Position numbers and translations under genes: made by a program. Source: JBKBRC01 sp046292345 (GTDB lineage Bacteria > Bacteroidota > Rhodothermia > Rhodothermales > Rubricoccaceae). From it: a stretch of 64,000 nt of DNA. The DNA lies in contig JBKBRC010000008.1 of the NCBI GenBank assembly GCA_046292345.1, positions 1 to 64,000 of the forward strand, in the 5' to 3' direction. The notes beneath the pieces are model-generated. The model saw only the letters and a program-made list of their open reading frames with translations. It was not told where the DNA came from and did not search any database. Shown one piece after another: positions 8,580-16,638 of this stretch; position 1 is the stretch's first letter; every line of letters begins with the position of its first letter.

Positions 8580-9779
8580 CTAGGCGGCGCGTAGCCGGGG
8601 CATGGGCGCGCTCAGCGCCCCGTCTCCCGCGTGGGCAGGAAACACCCGCGCGGCCTTCTCGATGGCCCCGACGGCGATGTCAGAGGCGCAGGCCGTCCAT
8701 TCGCGGAAGGCGTCGGCGCGGGGCGGATGCAGCCCTTCGGAGGCGTCGAGGTAGGCCATGAACGCATCCAGATCGAGCCTGCCGAGCGCGAGCCCGGCCC
8801 CGACGGCGGCGGCGTCGCCCGCGTTGCAGCGCTGCTCGAAGTGCCCCGGCACCGGTACCATGAGCACGGGCTTCCCCAGCCACATCGCCTCCGAGATCGA
8901 CTCGAAGCCGGCCGTGCAGACGACGCCGCGCGCGCGCGCCATGTGCTCGAGGAAGCGCGTGCCCGAGAGGGCGTGGAACGTGACGGCGCCCTCGGTGCGC
9001 GGCGGCACGTCCGAGAAGCAGTGCACGGGCACGTCCGGCCGGCGGCGGCTCCAGGCGACGAGCTGCTCGGCCATGCGCGGCTCCATCAGGTAGACGAGCA
9101 GCGAGCCGTCATGCGTGCGCCCATCGAGGCGGCGGATCTGGCGGCGCAGCAGCGGCGGTGTGGCGGTGAGGCCGGGGTGCGGGGCCGGGTCGTAGAACGA
9201 GAGCGCCAGGCGGGTTACCGCACCGGCACCGGCCAGGCGCGTGTAGGCCATCGTGGCCGCCTTCTGGATGGGATGGCCTGAGATGAAGGGATAGGCCGGA
9301 TGGTAGAACATGAACTGATGCCCCACGGCCACGATGGGCTCGGCCGGACCGCGCAGGAGCGCGTAGGCTCCCATGAGCCCCTCGAAGAAGTTGACGATCA
9401 CGTCGGGCTCGGTCTCGTCGAGCACGCGCCCGATGGTGTCGAGCGAGGGCGTAAGGGCAGCCGCCTGGCGCAGCCCCGCCGCGACGGTCCGCCCGAGGCG
9501 GATGCGCCCGGTGGCGTCGGCGACGAAGTTGGGGCTGGCGTAGGCCGTGACGGGGGCACCGATCTCGGCGGTGAAGAAGTCTGGCACGCGCCGGCGCGGG
9601 CTGGCGCCCACGAGCACGTGCGCCACGTCGTGCCCGCGCGCGCGCAGCATCTCGGCGAGCGCGAGCGCCTGCGTCAGATGCCCGCGGCCCTCGCCCTGCA
9701 CGGCGAAAGCGACGCGCAGCGGGCGGCCTCCGGCTGCGAGGCTGCGCGGGGCAGAGCGGCGGGGGGCGGGGGGCGTCAT
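8580..9779 (-). CDS. Glycosyltransferase (GT28/MurG-like fold)
   Basis: The 399-residue protein starts with a GT-B N-terminal motif VAFAVQGEGRGHLTQALALAEML and has a C-terminal nucleotide-sugar-binding block with VCTAGFESISEAMWLGKPVLMVPVPGHFEQ and NA. This is the arrangement of GT28/MGT-type transferases. It is translationally coupled to the LpxH-like phosphatase upstream (ATGA overlap). That pairing suggests a role in envelope glycolipid or lipid A-related synthesis at the cytoplasmic face of the inner membrane. Donor and acceptor are not known. MurG itself is less likely because the N-terminal motif and neighbours differ. Confidence 0.8.
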   Translation of the reverse strand: MTPPAPRRSAPRSLAAGGRPLRVAFAVQGEGRGHLTQALALAEMLRARGHDVAHVLVGASPRRRVPDFFTAEIGAPVTAYASPNFVADATGRIRLGRTVAAGLRQAAALTPSLDTIGRVLDETEPDVIVNFFEGLMGAYALLRGPAEPIVAVGHQFMFYHPAYPFISGHPIQKAATMAYTRLAGAGAVTRLALSFYDPAPHPGLTATPPLLRRQIRRLDGRTHDGSLLVYLMEPRMAEQLVAWSRRRPDVPVHCFSDVPPRTEGAVTFHALSGTRFLEHMARARGVVCTAGFESISEAMWLGKPVLMVPVPGHFEQRCNAGDAAAVGAGLALGRLDLDAFMAYLDASEGLHPPRADAFREWTACASDIAVGAIEKAARVFPAHAGDGALSAPMPRLRAA

Positions 9780-10660
9780 GGCGCAGCGGGGGCGAGCGTG
9801 GGGAGGGCGACGTGCTGGCCGTCGCCGCGCGCGGCGGCCGCTGCCGCCCGCTCGAACAGGCTGAGCTGCGCCGGGTCGAAGGCGTCGTCCTCGTCGTCCG
9901 GGGGAGCGGGCAGGGCCACGTCCCAGCGCACGATCTCGAGCCGCCCGTCGAAGTGCTCCACGAGCGCCGTGCAGTTCTCGACCCAGTCGCCGCAGTTGGC
10001 ATAGCGCACCGTGCGCCCGGCCGCGTCGATCTCGCGCAGCTCGGGCTGGTGGATGTGCCCGCAGACGACGCCCTCGGCGTCGAGCTCGGAAGCGCGGCGC
10101 GCGACGGCGCTCTCGAACTCGGCGATGTACTGTACGGCCTTCTTGGCGCGGCCCTTCAGGTAGCCGGCGAGCGACCAGTACGGATAGCCCAGGCGCTCGC
10201 GGATGGCCGCGAGAGCGGTGTTGAGGCGCAGCGATACCTCGTAGGCGCGCGCGCCGAGACGAGAGAGCCAGGGCGTGAAGCGGATCAGGCCGTCGAACTC
10301 ATCGCCGTGAAGCACGAGCAGGCGCCCTCCGTCGGCAGTCGTGTGAATGGCGTCGCGCCGCACGTCGATGCCGCCAAAAGCGAGGCCGACGAACTGGCGC
10401 GCAGCTTCGTCGTGGTTCCCGGGGATGTAGACCATCTCGGCCCCCTTTCGCGCCTTGCGGAGCAGCTTCTGGATGACGTCGTTGTGGGCCTGCGGCCAGT
10501 GCCAGGAGCGGGCGAGGGCCCAGCCGTCGACGACGTCGCCGACGAGGTACCAGCGGTCGGCGTCGTGGTGGCGCAGGAAGTCGAGCAGGAGGGCAGCGCG
10601 GCACCCCCGCATGCCCAGATGGAGGTCCGAGATCCAGATCGTGCGGTAACGCGTGGCCAT
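9776..10660 (-). CDS. UDP-2,3-diacylglucosamine diphosphatase-like metallophosphoesterase (COG2908)
   Basis: The 294-residue calcineurin-like phosphoesterase shows all metal-binding blocks: SDLHLG (about 11-16), GDVVDGW, GNHDE, LHGDEFD and GHIHQPE. COG2908 includes LpxH, which cleaves UDP-diacyl-GlcN to lipid X in lipid A synthesis. The longer bacteroidete-type members are usually annotated the same way, although their substrate is less certain. Start ATG at 10660 follows MATRYRTIWISDLHLG; an in-frame ATG eight codons upstream is possible. It is the first gene of a two-gene operon with the glycosyltransferase. Confidence 0.85.
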   Translation of the reverse strand: MATRYRTIWISDLHLGMRGCRAALLLDFLRHHDADRWYLVGDVVDGWALARSWHWPQAHNDVIQKLLRKARKGAEMVYIPGNHDEAARQFVGLAFGGIDVRRDAIHTTADGGRLLVLHGDEFDGLIRFTPWLSRLGARAYEVSLRLNTALAAIRERLGYPYWSLAGYLKGRAKKAVQYIAEFESAVARRASELDAEGVVCGHIHQPELREIDAAGRTVRYANCGDWVENCTALVEHFDGRLEIVRWDVALPAPPDDEDDAFDPAQLSLFERAAAAAARGDGQHVALPTLAPAAP

Positions 10661-11034
10661 GCAGCGGAGCGCGGGTTTTCGCAAGAAAGGCCGGGTGCGT
10701 AAAGCGGATGTTAGCCGCGCGTGGTGACGCTGTTAACCGGTGCTGACCAGACGCCGGGCCGGGCCGTTGCACGCTCAAAAGCAAGCCGCGCGCTCAAAAG
10801 CAAGCGCCGACCCCTCTCCCACAGGGGGCCGGCGCTCTACCTGGCGGCGCGGCGGAGGACGGGCTCCGCGCCGGCCAGGCATGGTGGAGGCGCGCGGGCG
10901 ACTCGCAGGGGCATGCTACCGGGAACGCGTTATCGCGGCGTAACGGTGCGATTACGGCTCCGTTAGCGCTGCGCGCCGAGTCTCCACGCAACATCCGCGC
11001 GCGGGGCAGCGTCTGTGCCTGCACCTTCGTTTGA
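10661..11034. other. Divergent intergenic region
   Basis: This gap lies between the minus-strand phosphoesterase and the plus-strand MFS gene. It holds a 19-bp-period direct repeat (CGCTCAAAAGCAAG at 10772-10785 and 10791-10804), a hairpin, and several TTAACC/GTTAGC-like AT-rich patches. No convincing gene, tRNA or promoter was seen. Confidence 0.6.
10803..10836. other. GC-rich hairpin in divergent intergenic region
   Basis: AGCGCCG (10803-10809) pairs with CGGCGCT (10830-10836), and inner CCCCT pairs with AGGGG around a short loop. It has no T-tract and lies between divergent genes, so it may be a structured leader or a regulatory site rather than a terminator. Confidence 0.5.
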
Positions 11035-11121
11035 ACAACTAGCCGGCTACCGCGCCGGCCGCTCGTTCTGGCCGCGTCCCCGCTCCGTACCGCTGGCATC
11101 CTCTTCGCCCTGTGGCTCGTC

Positions 11122-12357
11122 GTGTTTACGTCGGCGAGCCAGGTGATCATCATCACGCCGATCCTGCCGCTCATCGGTGAGGCCCTCGGGGCGCCCGAGA
11201 GCCGGCTCGGTGCGCTCGTCTCGGGCTACGCGTGGATGCTGGCGCTGGCGGCGCTCGTGATGGGGCCCATCTCAGACCGCATCGGGCGCCGGCGTGTGCT
11301 GCTGATCGGGGCGGGGGCGCTCGCGCTCGCGCTCGCGCTGCACGGCCTGGCCGGCTCGTTCGGGGTGCTGCTCGCCGTGCGCGTGCTCGCCGGCGCCGGG
11401 GGGGGCATGCTCAGCGGCGCGGCCGTCTCATACGTGGGCGACTTCTTTCCCTACGACCGCCGCGGCTGGGCCACGGGCTGGGTCATGAGCGGCGTGCCGT
11501 TCGGGCTCGTGCTGGGCATCCCGCTCGGGCGGATGCTTGCCGTCGCGTTCGGCTTCCGTACCCCGTTCGTGGTGTTTGCGGGCGTGATGGCGGTCGCATT
11601 CGCGCTCGTGCTCACGGTCGTGCCGCAGCCCGAGGTGACGCGTGAGGCGCGGCCGGTCTCGCTGGGGCGGGCGCTCGCGCGCTACCGCGGCCTGCTCGCC
11701 GCGCCGGCCCCGCGCGCGGCCGTGGTGACGTTCTTCGTGATGTACCTCGGGCTCTCGCTGCTGGTGGTGTTTCTGCCGCAGTGGCTCTCGGAGCGCTTCC
11801 CGCTGGCGCTCGCGCCGGGCGGCGTGCCGCTGCGCGTGCTGGGCATGCCGGTGGACTTCATCGCGTCGCTCTTTTTCGTCGGGGGGCTTGTGAGCGTGCT
11901 CGTGGGGCCCGCAGCCGGTACGCTCTCAGACCGCCTCGGGCGGCGCCCGCTCATTCTGGCCTCGTGCCTCGGGCTGGCCGTCGTGACGGCAGCGCTCACG
12001 TACGTCGTGGCGGAGCGGTGGATGGCCTACCCGCTCTACGTGCTCATCATGGCGCTCTTCGGCCTGCGCATGGCGCCGCTGCAAGCGCTCCTGACGGCGC
12101 TTGTGCCAGACCAGCTCCGCGGCTCGTTCCTCTCGCTCACGATTGCCGTCGGGCAGATCGGGATGGGCCTCGGGGCGACGCTGAGCGGCGTGCTCTACGA
12201 CGGCTTCGGCTACCGCGCGAGCACGTTTGCCTCGGCGGCGTTCATGCTGCTCATGGCGGCCGTCGTGTGGCGCCTGCTGCCCGAGCCCGGGGCGCCGGAT
12301 GCCCCGGCGCCGGCGATCGCAGCCGAGGCGCCGGCGCTGGCGCGCTCCGCCGCCTGA
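11122..12357 (+). CDS. MFS transporter, probable 5' frameshift
   Basis: This is a 12-helix major facilitator with loop 2-3 signature GPISDRIGRRRV and a second copy GTLSDRLGRRPL. The GTG at 11122 falls in the middle of helix 1. The same frame continues upstream to 11035 and encodes TAGILFALWLVVF, but has no start codon. A plausible start GTG lies at 11015 in another frame (MPAPSFEQLAGYRAGRSFWP), so a one-base indel around 11075-11090 is likely, either a sequencing error or a real mutation. The C-terminal tail is Ala/Pro-rich. The substrate is unknown; drug or sugar efflux MFS proteins look like this. Confidence 0.8.
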   Translation: MFTSASQVIIITPILPLIGEALGAPESRLGALVSGYAWMLALAALVMGPISDRIGRRRVLLIGAGALALALALHGLAGSFGVLLAVRVLAGAGGGMLSGAAVSYVGDFFPYDRRGWATGWVMSGVPFGLVLGIPLGRMLAVAFGFRTPFVVFAGVMAVAFALVLTVVPQPEVTREARPVSLGRALARYRGLLAAPAPRAAVVTFFVMYLGLSLLVVFLPQWLSERFPLALAPGGVPLRVLGMPVDFIASLFFVGGLVSVLVGPAAGTLSDRLGRRPLILASCLGLAVVTAALTYVVAERWMAYPLYVLIMALFGLRMAPLQALLTALVPDQLRGSFLSLTIAVGQIGMGLGATLSGVLYDGFGYRASTFASAAFMLLMAAVVWRLLPEPGAPDAPAPAIAAEAPALARSAA

Positions 12358-12421
12358 GGCGGGACGCCGACGAGGTGCTCGCAGGAGCGTCTGCCGCGTG
12401 CGGCCGGATGTCCGCGTGCGA

Positions 12422-13144
12422 CTAGATGTCCGCGTCTGCTTCCGGGTCGTACGCGCTGCGGTCGAGCGCCGCGAGCACGAGTGGCAGGTCGTCGGCGCGC
12501 GAGAGCACGACCTCGGCGCCGGCCTGCACGAGCGTGCGCGCGTGCGCGCGCTCGGGGTGTCCCGGCGGCACGACCCCGATGGGAAAGACGCCAGCCGCGC
12601 GGGCCGCGCGCTGGTCGTCTACGCTGTCGCCCACGTAGCACGCCTCTTCGGGCTGCACGCCGAGCGCCGCGAGCGCGAGCTCGAGCCCATAGGGATCCGG
12701 CTTGCCGCGCCCGGCCTGCTGCCCCATGCCGACGACGTGCGGGAAGAAGCGGTCCCACCCGAAGCGGGCGAGCGTCCAGGCCGCGTCGGCCTCGGGGCGG
12801 CCCGTCACGATGGCCAGGCGGTAGTGCGTCCCGAGCGTCTCGAGCGTCTCGGTGGCGATGGCGGGCGGCTCGTGCGCGATGAGGCCGTCGAAGTCCTGCC
12901 CGAGGTAGAACCCCTGAAAGACCTCGACGACGCGCGCGCGCGGCACGTCCACGCCGGCCTCGGCGATGAGCGTGTGCGAGAGGTGCCAGTCGTCGTTGAA
13001 GCCGCCGGCGTCTTTCATGGCCTGTACGCGGCCGGGCGCAGGCGGCTCGCCGGTGAAGTGCGCCACGGTGGCATCGATGGCGCGGCGGTAGGAGCCGGCG
13101 ACGTCCACCAGGACGCCGTCCATGTCGAAGAGCACAGCCTTCAC
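12422..13144 (-). CDS. HAD superfamily phosphatase (IA, TIGR01548-like)
   Basis: The 240-residue HAD protein has motif I FDMDGVL (D7, D9), motif II-like IVTGRPEAD, the lysine motif GRGKPDP and motif IV YVGDSVDD. The block MKDAGGFNDDW is typical of the TIGR01548 HAD-IA subgroup. Those proteins are phosphatases of unsettled substrate, sometimes found with histidine or nucleotide genes. It starts with GTG at 13144 and lies 33 bp downstream of the rho gene on the same strand. An 11-bp direct repeat (GATGTCCGCGT) flanks its stop codon. Confidence 0.85.
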   Translation of the reverse strand: MKAVLFDMDGVLVDVAGSYRRAIDATVAHFTGEPPAPGRVQAMKDAGGFNDDWHLSHTLIAEAGVDVPRARVVEVFQGFYLGQDFDGLIAHEPPAIATETLETLGTHYRLAIVTGRPEADAAWTLARFGWDRFFPHVVGMGQQAGRGKPDPYGLELALAALGVQPEEACYVGDSVDDQRAARAAGVFPIGVVPPGHPERAHARTLVQAGAEVVLSRADDLPLVLAALDRSAYDPEADADI

Positions 13145-13177
13145 GGGTCTCGGGGGCGCGGTCGGACGGAGGCGCGG

Positions 13178-14563
13178 TCAGGCAGAAGCGAGGAAGGCGT
13201 CGTTCGAGTCGGTTTCGCGCAGGCGGCCGAGCACATCGGCGAGGGCCTCGGCGGGCTGCCGCCCGGCCAGGCGCTGCCGCACGCTCCAGATGCGCTCAAG
13301 GCGCTCACGAGGGAGGAGCATCTCCTCGCGGCGCGTGCCGCTGCGCGAGAGGTCAATGGCAGGGTAGAGCCGCGCGGCGGCCAGCTCGCGCGAGAGCACG
13401 AGCTCCATGTTGCCCGTGCCGCGGAACTCCTCCACGATGGCCTCGTCGAGCGCGCTGCCGGTCTCGACGAGCGCCGTCGCGACCACGGTCAGGCTGCCGC
13501 CCTCCTCGACGGCGCGCGCGGCGCCGAAGAGCTTCTTGGGGCCTCGGAGCGCGGCCGGGTCGAGCCCGGTGCCGGCCCGCCCGGCGGCCTGCAAGACGGC
13601 GTTGTGGGCGCGCGCCAGGCGCGTGAGCGAGTCGAGCAGGATTACGACGTCCTGCCCGGCCTCGACGAGGCGCTTGGCCTTCTCGAGCACGAGGTCGGCG
13701 ATGTGGACCTGCCGCTCGGCGTCCTCGTCGAACGTGGAGGCGATCACTTCGGCCCGGACCGAGCGCTCGAACTCGGTCACGTCTTCGGGGCGCTCGTCGA
13801 TGAGCAGAACGATGAGGTAGGTCTCGGGGTAGTTCTCCGCGAGGGCGTCGGCGATCTGCTGGAGCAGGACCGTCTTGCCGCTCTGCGGCTGGGCCGCGAT
13901 GAGACCGCGCTGGCCCTTGCCAATGGGGCAGAACAGGTCGAGCAGGCGGGTCGAGAGTACGTCGGGGCTTGTCTCGAGGCGGAGCTGCTCGTCGGGGTAG
14001 CTTGGCGTGAGAAAGTCGTAGCCGACGCGCTCGGTGAACGCCTCCGGTGGGTGCCCGTTGATGGTGTTGACGCGCAGGAGGGCGAAAAAGCGCTCGCCCT
14101 CCTTGGGCGGACGGATCTGGCCGTCCACGGTGTCGCCCACGCGCAGGCTGAAGCGCTTGATCTGGCTCGGCGAGACGTAGATGTCATCGGCCGAGGGAAG
14201 GTAGCTGTACTCGGCCGAGCGGAGGAAGCCGTAGCCGTCCGGCAAGATCTCGAGCACGCCTACCTTGCGGATGAGCCCCTCGAGGACGAAGCCTGACGGG
14301 TCGTAGGTCTGCATGTAGGCGGGCCACGACGCCGCGATGGGCTGGCGCGGCCGCGGGCTTCGGCGGCGCGAGCGTGCCTCTCCCGGCGCCGCGCGGAGCG
14401 GCGCGCTGCCGGCCTGACCGGGCTCGGTGCCGCGGGCCTGGGCTTCAAGGATCTGGTAGATGAGGTCCTGGCGGGGCAGGTCGGTGGACCGGTCCACGCC
14501 GAGGGTGCGGGCGAGCCGGTGGAGTTCCGGCGCGGTCATCCGCTCGAGGGACGAGATGTTCAT
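13178..14563 (-). CDS. rho: Transcription termination factor Rho (canonical copy)
   Basis: The 461-residue Rho has an N-terminal helix bundle with MTAPELHRLARTLG, a short basic linker (about 45-80), the cold-shock RNA-binding domain (LEILPDGYGFLRS, YLPSADDIYVSPSQI) and the hexameric helicase core. Walker A is AQPQSGKT (224-231), and Walker B lies in VVILLDSLTRLARAHN. The Q-loop/R-loop region includes GPKKLFGAAR and SGTRREE. The residue equivalent to the second lysine of E. coli APPKAGKT is glutamine. A second Rho is encoded at 21278-23182. It is preceded by a 220-bp leader after folC, in line with autoregulated rho genes. Confidence 0.95.
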   Translation of the reverse strand: MNISSLERMTAPELHRLARTLGVDRSTDLPRQDLIYQILEAQARGTEPGQAGSAPLRAAPGEARSRRRSPRPRQPIAASWPAYMQTYDPSGFVLEGLIRKVGVLEILPDGYGFLRSAEYSYLPSADDIYVSPSQIKRFSLRVGDTVDGQIRPPKEGERFFALLRVNTINGHPPEAFTERVGYDFLTPSYPDEQLRLETSPDVLSTRLLDLFCPIGKGQRGLIAAQPQSGKTVLLQQIADALAENYPETYLIVLLIDERPEDVTEFERSVRAEVIASTFDEDAERQVHIADLVLEKAKRLVEAGQDVVILLDSLTRLARAHNAVLQAAGRAGTGLDPAALRGPKKLFGAARAVEEGGSLTVVATALVETGSALDEAIVEEFRGTGNMELVLSRELAAARLYPAIDLSRSGTRREEMLLPRERLERIWSVRQRLAGRQPAEALADVLGRLRETDSNDAFLASA

Positions 14564-14783
14564 GCAGGCGACTCCGTCGGGAGCGCCACGGGGCAGGCGC
14601 GTACGAAAGGGCGGAGCGGGAAAAGAGGGGCTGGTGAGACGCGCAACCAGGTGGCGAGGCCAAGTGGTTGGCTATCCGGAAGGTACGGATACCGCTCCGC
14701 AGGGAACGGGGTGGGCAGTAGCGTACTGCGCCACGACGTGTTAGTTCGCCGCCGCACTCCCTCGACGCGGCCTGCGGCACGCG

Positions 14784-16079
14784 TCAGGGCTGGCTGCCGA
14801 GCGCGCGCACTGCCTCGGCGACGGTGACGTGCGAGCCGGTGACGAGCAGCCGGTCCCCGGAGGACGCCTCCGCGCGAAAGGCGGCGATGGCCGAGGCGGC
14901 ATCGGGCGCGAGGCGGGCCGGTACGCCTCGCGCGTCCAGGTACCGGGCGAGCGCAGCGGCAGGCAGCGCCCGCCCGCCCGGGAGCGCCACAGCGAAGGCC
15001 GCCGTGACACCGTGTGCGGCGAGGGCCTCGGCGAGGGCGGAGGCGTCTTTATCGGCCATCAGAGCGACGAGCGCCCAGAGCCGCCCGGGCGTGGCGTCGC
15101 GCGCGGCGCCGAGCGCGGCGTGCCAGCCGTCGGCGTTGTGGGCCACGTCGGCGAGCACGTCCGGGGCGAGCGTCTCGCCGCGCCCGCGCAGGCCGGCCAG
15201 GCGGGTCACGCCGGCGAGGCCGACGGCGACGGCCTCCGGCGGGAGGCCGGGCCAGGCCATCTCGGCCGCGCGCACGGCGAGGGCCGCGTTCCAGAGCTGG
15301 TGTGCGCCGCCGAGGCCGAGGCGGAGGCCGGTGTAGCGCCGCGCCGGCGTCTCGAGGGTGCATGCGCCGCCGGCCTCGGCCGCGAGTGTAACGGTTTCAC
15401 GGATCGCCTCTGGCCGCGCGCCCCGCGCGCGCGCTTCGGCCTCGAGAGCCGCCGCGACGGGCGCGAGCGCCCCCTCGGAAGGGACGCCGTGTAGCAGCGG
15501 CACGTCCGGCCGCGCGATGCCCGCCTTCTCGCGCGCGATGGCCTCGAGCGAGCCGCCGAGCAGGTCGGCGTGGTCCCACCCGATGTGCGTCACGACGGAG
15601 ACGCGCACGTCCGACAGGGCGTTTGTGGCGTCGAGCCGGCCTCCGAGGCCGACCTCGACGACGGCCTCGTCCGCGCCCGCGTCGGCGAAGTAGCGCAGGC
15701 TGAGCGCGACCGTGGCCTCAAAAAAGCTGGGGCGCACGCGCGCCAGGAGCGGCGCGTAGCGCGCAACGGCGTCGGCGAGCCAGGCGTCGGGTGCCGGTGC
15801 GCCGTTCAGGCGCAGGCGCTCGGTCAGGCGTAGCAGGTGCGGGGAGGTGTGCAGGCCTACGCGGCGCCCGGCAGCAGTGCCGATGGAGGCGGTCATGGAG
15901 GCGGTCGAGCCCTTGCCGTTCGTGCCGGCTACGTGCACGCAGGGGAGGCCAGCCTCGGGGCGGCCCATGCCGTCGAGCAAGGCGCGGATGCGCTCGAGGC
16001 CCGGGCGGTAGGCGTCGGCGCCGGCCTCGGCGAAGCGCGGCAGGGCGGTCAGCAGCGCCTCGGCGTCGGCGTAGGTCAT
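14784..16079 (-). CDS. folC: Bifunctional folylpolyglutamate/dihydrofolate synthase
   Basis: The 431-residue Mur-ligase-family protein adds glutamate to dihydropteroate or to folates. P-loop HVAGTNGKGSTASM, omega-loop region TSPHLLRLTERLRLNG, VVEVGLGGRLDATN and HIGWDHADLLG are FolC hallmarks, and length is typical. It lies just after tsaE on the same strand. The original ATGA overlap with tsaE has been spread over 28 bp by a 14-bp tandem repeat. The ATG at 16079 (MTYADAEALL) is the only one of the three repeat copies that opens the full frame. Confidence 0.94.
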   Translation of the reverse strand: MTYADAEALLTALPRFAEAGADAYRPGLERIRALLDGMGRPEAGLPCVHVAGTNGKGSTASMTASIGTAAGRRVGLHTSPHLLRLTERLRLNGAPAPDAWLADAVARYAPLLARVRPSFFEATVALSLRYFADAGADEAVVEVGLGGRLDATNALSDVRVSVVTHIGWDHADLLGGSLEAIAREKAGIARPDVPLLHGVPSEGALAPVAAALEAEARARGARPEAIRETVTLAAEAGGACTLETPARRYTGLRLGLGGAHQLWNAALAVRAAEMAWPGLPPEAVAVGLAGVTRLAGLRGRGETLAPDVLADVAHNADGWHAALGAARDATPGRLWALVALMADKDASALAEALAAHGVTAAFAVALPGGRALPAAALARYLDARGVPARLAPDAASAIAAFRAEASSGDRLLVTGSHVTVAEAVRALGSQP

Positions 16080-16116
16080 GCGGCGTGGGTCATGCGGCGC
16101 AGGTCATGCAGCGTGG
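16075..16116 (-). repeat. 14-bp x3 tandem repeat at the tsaE/folC junction; ATGA relay
   Basis: Three near-identical 14-bp units each carry ATGACC on the minus strand. The tsaE stop overlaps the first ATG (16107). That ATG encodes M-T-C-A-A and stops at a TGA overlapping the next ATG (16093). The second ATG encodes M-T-H-A-A and stops at a TGA overlapping the folC ATG (16079). Stops fall in three frames. Confidence 0.9.
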
Positions 16117-16541
16117 GCGGCAATGCGCCGGCGGTCGCCGCCGAGGTGTTCGAGGCGGAGGCGGCGCGCGTGGGCGGGCAGGCGCGCCTCGAGCCGCTCG
16201 GGCCACTCGACGAGCACGACGGCCCCGGCGTCGTCCATCAACTCGTCCACGCCGAGCGCGTCGAGCGCGGCCTCGTGCTCGAGGCGGTACACGTCCAGGT
16301 GGTGCACCGGTACGCGGGCGCGGTAGGTCTGCACGAGCGTAAACGTGGGCGAGGTCACGTCATCGGGATCGCCGCCGAGGCCGGCGACGAGGCCGCGCGC
16401 GAGGCGCGTCTTGCCGGCGCCGAGGTCGCCGTAGAGGGCGAGCACGTCGCCGGGGTGGAGCGTTCCGGCGAGGGCGTGCCCGAGCGCCTCGGTGGCCTCG
16501 GGGGAGTCGGTTTCGGCGGGCAGGAGGGACGTCCAGGACAC
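16104..16541 (-). CDS. tsaE: tRNA threonylcarbamoyladenosine biosynthesis ATPase TsaE
   Basis: The 145-residue ATPase works with TsaB/TsaD in making the t6A modification of ANN-decoding tRNAs. Walker A is LYGDLGAGKTRLARGL, followed by the family block SPTFTLVQTY and HLDVYRLE, with VLVEWPERL near the C-terminus. Length is normal for TsaE. It is first in a tsaE-folC gene pair. TsaB and TsaD are not in the window. Confidence 0.94.
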   Translation of the reverse strand: MSWTSLLPAETDSPEATEALGHALAGTLHPGDVLALYGDLGAGKTRLARGLVAGLGGDPDDVTSPTFTLVQTYRARVPVHHLDVYRLEHEAALDALGVDELMDDAGAVVLVEWPERLEARLPAHARRLRLEHLGGDRRRIAAHAA

Positions 16542-16590
16542 GGCGTTCGGAGCGGAGCAGGCGGAGGATACGCTCGCCGCGGGCGCGCGG

Positions 16591-16638
16591 CTCAGCGCGG
16601 GCGCGGCTCAGCGCGGGCGCGGCTCAGCGCGGGCGCGG
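16591..16638 (-). repeat. 16-bp x3 tandem repeat spanning the ferredoxin-reductase stop codon
   Basis: Three perfect copies of CTCAGCGCGGGCGCGG, plus a decayed partial copy to the left. Each holds TCA, which is TGA on the minus strand, at 16592, 16608 and 16624. These are three different frames, and 16624-16626 is the gene's own stop. Confidence 0.95.

Noticed and set aside
13998..14004. TAGCTTG on the plus strand inside the first rho gene
   Set aside because: It lies within a minus-strand coding region with no plus-strand gene after it. It is a chance match and a reminder that the motif alone is not proof of a promoter.
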